Assembly (NCBI GenBank): GCA_961205875.1
Contig: OY540812.1
Span: 21,080,001 to 21,144,000 of the forward strand
DNA length: 64,000 nt
Direction: 5' to 3'
Origin: Sialis fuliginosa
Lineage: Eukaryota; Arthropoda; Insecta; Megaloptera; Sialidae
Shown here: positions 60,734-64,000 of the stretch, in pieces
Layout: each line of letters starts with the position of its first letter
Numbering within the stretch: position 1 is the first letter of the stretch
The notes under the pieces: model-generated
What the model was told of the DNA's origin: nothing
What the model saw: the letters and a program-made list of their open reading frames with translations, nothing else
Database searches by the model: none
Program-made: the position numbers and the translations under genes

Positions 60734-62200
60734 TAATGGTAAAATTCTAAATTCATATAGTTTAAGTGTGCTGCCGAGCTAGGACATGTAAGTTTGTAAT
60801 TGCTTTATTATTTTAATTATATATGAAAATAATATTTTATTCTAGAGTATCAAGTTCAGTAAATGTTATGTAATTCAATATCGCTATGCATGTATCTTTC
60901 GTCAGCAAACTTAAGTCTATTATTATAATTGTTTCGGGGTTTGTATTCTTATCGTAGTTAAATGAAACGCTTACAATTAGTATGAATTTGTTTATAGTAA
61001 TAATTTAAAGGATTTAAATTCATGTATCAATTTTATATTTCAATTGTTGTAGGGATTTTATGGGGTTTATTTAAATATCATTTCTTGTAGAGTTGGAAAG
61101 TCAATAATTTAAAATATATATTTATATATTGTTTCACTGTTGTCTAGTTGAATTTCGTATTGATTAATTATATTTTATTGGTTTGGAGTAAATTGTTTAT
61201 TGTTGTTTTTCATAAGTAGGGATTCAAACATAAATGTTTAAATAGGGGTTGAGTTAATTTAAATATATTTTTGTTTTGTTTAATTAATGTATAAATTGTT
61301 TTGTTTCCGTTATTAAATTTAATATAATTTAACAGTTTGTTAATTTGGTTGTCATTGTTGAAATCCACATCGTACGTATCCCAGTTTCCCCTGAACATTC
61401 CTACAAAGTAGGTATTCCAACTGGACGGCTATATGCCGGGTTCAGTTGTACGACTATTAGGCTCGTAATTGCTGAATGGACCCAAAACAAGCAACCCCAC
61501 CCTGTATATTTTCCAACTTTTTACGCTACCATATAAATACAGGGTGGGCGAGTAACAGGTACTGAACATTTTATGTAGCGAAAAATAAAACGGCTAATTG
61601 AAATTTAAAAAAAAACGCGTTTAAATGAGTACAATAATTAAATCCCATTTGATTGTCTACTTTGAATTCCTTAATTCGTTAAAATTCTGTTTATTTTGTA
61701 ATTTTTAAGTCATTTTAATTGCACAAGTACTAAATAGGAGAACATTTTAATATTGATATGATAATCCACAGTGTGTCTCAAAAGTCTGGAAACGGTCAAA
61801 TATCCCATAGAGGTTGAGTTTTTGGTAAAAATATTTCGTGCAAAAGCTTTAGGGTTTATAAAAAAAATCATCTCAGAATAACCTTGAAAGTCCTCATCAA
61901 GGTAAACTTTTTCTTTTTTAATAAAAATGTATATTTTTATTGCGGTATCATAATATACGAAAAAAAAACAAGCCTGAGATAATTTTCGTAGGATTTCCTT
62001 TTCTTTTGAAAACAAAATGTCAGTAATTATAAATTTCGGCTACTTGGTAAGAGGCAAATAAAATAAATTTAAATAAAAACTGTAGAAAACAATAAAATGA
62101 ATAATATATACGTATAATATGTTATGTTATAACTAAAATTTTGATACAAAGAATAATCATGGCAGTGTCAAATCATCGGTTGTCTAGTAGTTTTAATTTA
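60734..62200. other. Intergenic DNA with small repeat ends
   Basis: A short hairpin CACCCTGTATAT...ATACAGGGTG lies at 61500-61550. 61768 (cagtgtgtctcaaaagtctg) resembles Tc1/mariner-type ends. 61350-61500 is GC-richer and includes a minus-strand frame reading MFRGNWDTYDVDFN that was not recognised. Confidence 0.35.
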
Positions 62201-63064
62201 TCCTTAATATATATAAAGCTCAACGTCTCTCTGTCTGTCTGTCTGTCTGTCTGTCTGTCCGTTCGTGCGCTTATCACTCGAGAACCACTTATCCGATTTA
62301 CGTGTTTTTTTTTTAATTCATAGGTACGTTCTCTGGCCAGGTTATAGGCTATATTTTGTTAGGTTAGGTAACATAACAACTAAGCAGTGACAATAATAGT
62401 AAATCAAGTCGGAAAAATTTTTGCCGTCGGCGCGCTGTTTTGTAATACGCTGCTTAAACCGTTCAATATAGATCAAAATAATGTATTAAATAATTGTGTA
62501 GAATCAAAAGTTCTACAATAAAGTCCGCAACAGCATATGTCTAACTTTTATATTTAAGCCACAATGACTGCTTTTATGTTACAAAGAAAACATAAAATAT
62601 TTGGGTTCTGTTTACATGGACTTATGACCTACAAAACATTAATCCATATCGAAATAAATGATTTCATCGTCATAAGTACTTAATGTAGATATAATTTGCC
62701 CTTTACAGAATCCAATTTGGTTTTTTGGTTTAGGAAATAACGTGAAATATACATAAAATAACATATTATTCGCGGCAATTCGCGCGAACTATGATGAAGT
62801 GTCGCGGGGAGAGGGACGATTCAGCGCTCGGCCGGCAGTTGTTTGTTTTGTTTTCAATTATTAACTTTTAAATTTAAACGGAACAAAAATGATTTGTAAT
62901 TTTTGTTCTGATCTGTTTTTTTTTTAGGTACGTTAGGTTTTGATTAGTTATTATTACGATAATAATTAATCGTGTTTGTACTTAATTCAACTATGTATAT
63001 TTTCCAAAAATCCTAAACAATAATTCCGTAGTCCAAGCGGGCGAAGCCGCGTGGGCCCAGCTAA
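62201..63064 (+). mobile_element. Helitron-like element, plus copy of a tail-to-tail pair
   Basis: 5' end TCCTTAATATATATAAAGCT, then (TCTG)n at 62228-62258 and 'cttatcactcgagaaccact'. The 3' end 'aagcgggcgaagccgcgtgg' then GCCCAGCTAAT (63064) shows the GC-rich hairpin and a CTA-type terminus. It is non-autonomous. A 38-codon frame at 62564-62680 (MTAFMLQRKHKIFGFCLHGL...) is homologous to the frame of the inverted copy, but is cut short by an apparent 2-base deletion. Confidence 0.65.
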
Positions 63065-63849
63065 TAATTTTATAAAAACGATTAGTTATTATTGTAACAA
63101 TTACAAATCAGCACCTAAATTATCTAACAAAAACAAATAAAAACCAAAAGCACAAATAATGTTTGTTCTGTTTGCAGTTTGAATTTAAAGGTTAATTATT
63201 GAAAACAAAATAAACAATTGACGATCAAAAAACAACGACCGTGCTGAGATAGTCCAAATGGCGGCCGAGATGCTCCGATGTGGCACTTGTTCTTCAGTTC
63301 GCGCGTTATTAATAATATTTTACCGTATATAATTTTTTTAAAGTTGTTTCCTAAATTAAAAGACCAAATTGGATACTGTAAGGAGCAAATTATATCTACA
63401 TTAAGTATACTAATAACGATGAAATCATTTATTTCGAAGGATATTAATGTTTTCCAGGTCATAAGTCCACATAAACAGAACCCAAACATTTTTAATTTTC
63501 TTTGTAACATAAAATCAGTCATTGTGGCTTAATTATATAAAAGTTAGACATATGGTGTCGCGGACTTTATTTTAGATCTTTTGATTCTACACAGTTATTT
63601 ACTACATTATTTTGTTCAATATTAAACGGTTTAGGCAACGTATTGTAAAAGAACGCGCTGACGGTAAACTTTTTTCCGACTATATAGATATACTATTTTC
63701 GCCACTGTTTATACCTAACGTAACAAATTATATCCTATAACCTGGCCAGAAAACAAATCTATGAAGTGGTTTTCGAGTAATAAGCGCACTAACGGACAGA
63801 TATGGATAGACAGACAGAGAGAAGTTGAGCTTTATATATATATTAAAGA
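63065..63849 (-). mobile_element. Helitron-like element, inverted copy
   Basis: On the minus strand it starts TCTTTAATATATATATAAAG at 63849 and follows 62201-63064 throughout. It lacks its own 3' hairpin where it meets the plus copy at 63064/63065. Open frame 63522-63196 (108 codons; MTDFMLQRKLKMFGFCLCGL at its start) is the longer version of the frame truncated in the plus copy. Not recognised as a Helitron protein; it may derive from captured host sequence or be fortuitous. Confidence 0.65.
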
Positions 63850-63862
63850 TAAAATATTTGGA

Positions 63863-63875
63863 GGGGGGGGGGGGG
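63863..63875 (+). repeat. G13 homopolymer
   Basis: Run of about 13 G just outside the 5' end of the inverted Helitron-like copy. Confidence 0.8.
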
Positions 63876-64000
63876 TACATGAATATAATCAATACGTATG
63901 TGAAAAAAAACGCACTAGACATGCAAACATTGATTTTACAAAAACATAAGAAAACGAAAGGCGATGTTGAAATTGAAGAACAAAGAAATAGATACACACT

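Noticed and set aside
61210-61398. MFRGNWDTYDVDFN... minus-strand frame as a real protein.
   Set aside because: The frame degrades into Asn/Lys-rich AT-driven sequence after about 25 codons and no family is recognised.
62141-62323. 60-codon frame with Leu-Ser-Val-Cys repeats.
   Set aside because: It is the translation of the (TCTG)n tract in a Helitron-like end.
1-64000. tRNA, rRNA, CRISPR arrays, bacterial operons or viral genes.
   Set aside because: No B-box-like GGTTCGANTCC with a cloverleaf, no regularly spaced identical repeats with unique spacers, and no long dense frames were seen.

Overview
This window looks like nuclear DNA of an insect-type animal genome. It is very AT-rich, has no operon structure, contains one spliced gene with GT-AG introns, and holds dense small DNA transposons, Helitron-like ends, (TCTG)n-bearing repeats and scattered short GC-richer islands. 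Repeats opening with GGGTTCCGTAG, Helitron-like ends (5' TCTATATATA, 3' hairpin plus CTAG) and 'agctgttacccgcaacttcg'-type retroelement tails resemble those of moths, caddisflies and related insects, but the order cannot be fixed from sequence alone.

Only one gene is secure. It is a four-exon, minus-strand XK-related (XKR) membrane protein gene. Its coding exons are 32065-31680, 28798-28488, 28137-27967 and 27398-27043. All three introns have canonical ends and compatible phases, and together the exons give a 407-residue polytopic protein. An acceptor 29 bases upstream of the ATG shows that the transcript begins in a further 5' untranslated exon, which was not identified with confidence.

The rest is repeat landscape. 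Six small hAT-type elements have paired 8-bp target duplications (4091-4309, 11369-12311, 16976-17233, 34508-35117, 51762-52841, 55418-55648). Others are a PIF/Harbinger-like MITE with TTA duplications (44721-45211), a piggyBac-like MITE with TTAA duplications (35805-36322), TA-flanked elements (12495-13886, 14436-15476), and a CCGGTATTATAAAG-ended family that both carries and sits inside other elements. Helitron-like sequences lie at 3387, 20416-21105, 22442, 55050 and, as a tail-to-tail inverted pair, 62201-63849.

The most striking structure is at 12495-13886: two 506-base arms, about 99% identical and in opposite orientation, around a 380-base loop. Read through, it would fold into a long hairpin RNA. 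No complete transposase or reverse transcriptase frame is present, so essentially all elements here are non-autonomous. Three short GC-richer stretches (9279-9429, about 20030-20300, 41530-41620) are candidates for untranslated exons or promoters. Nothing seen amounts to a demonstrated new biological system.
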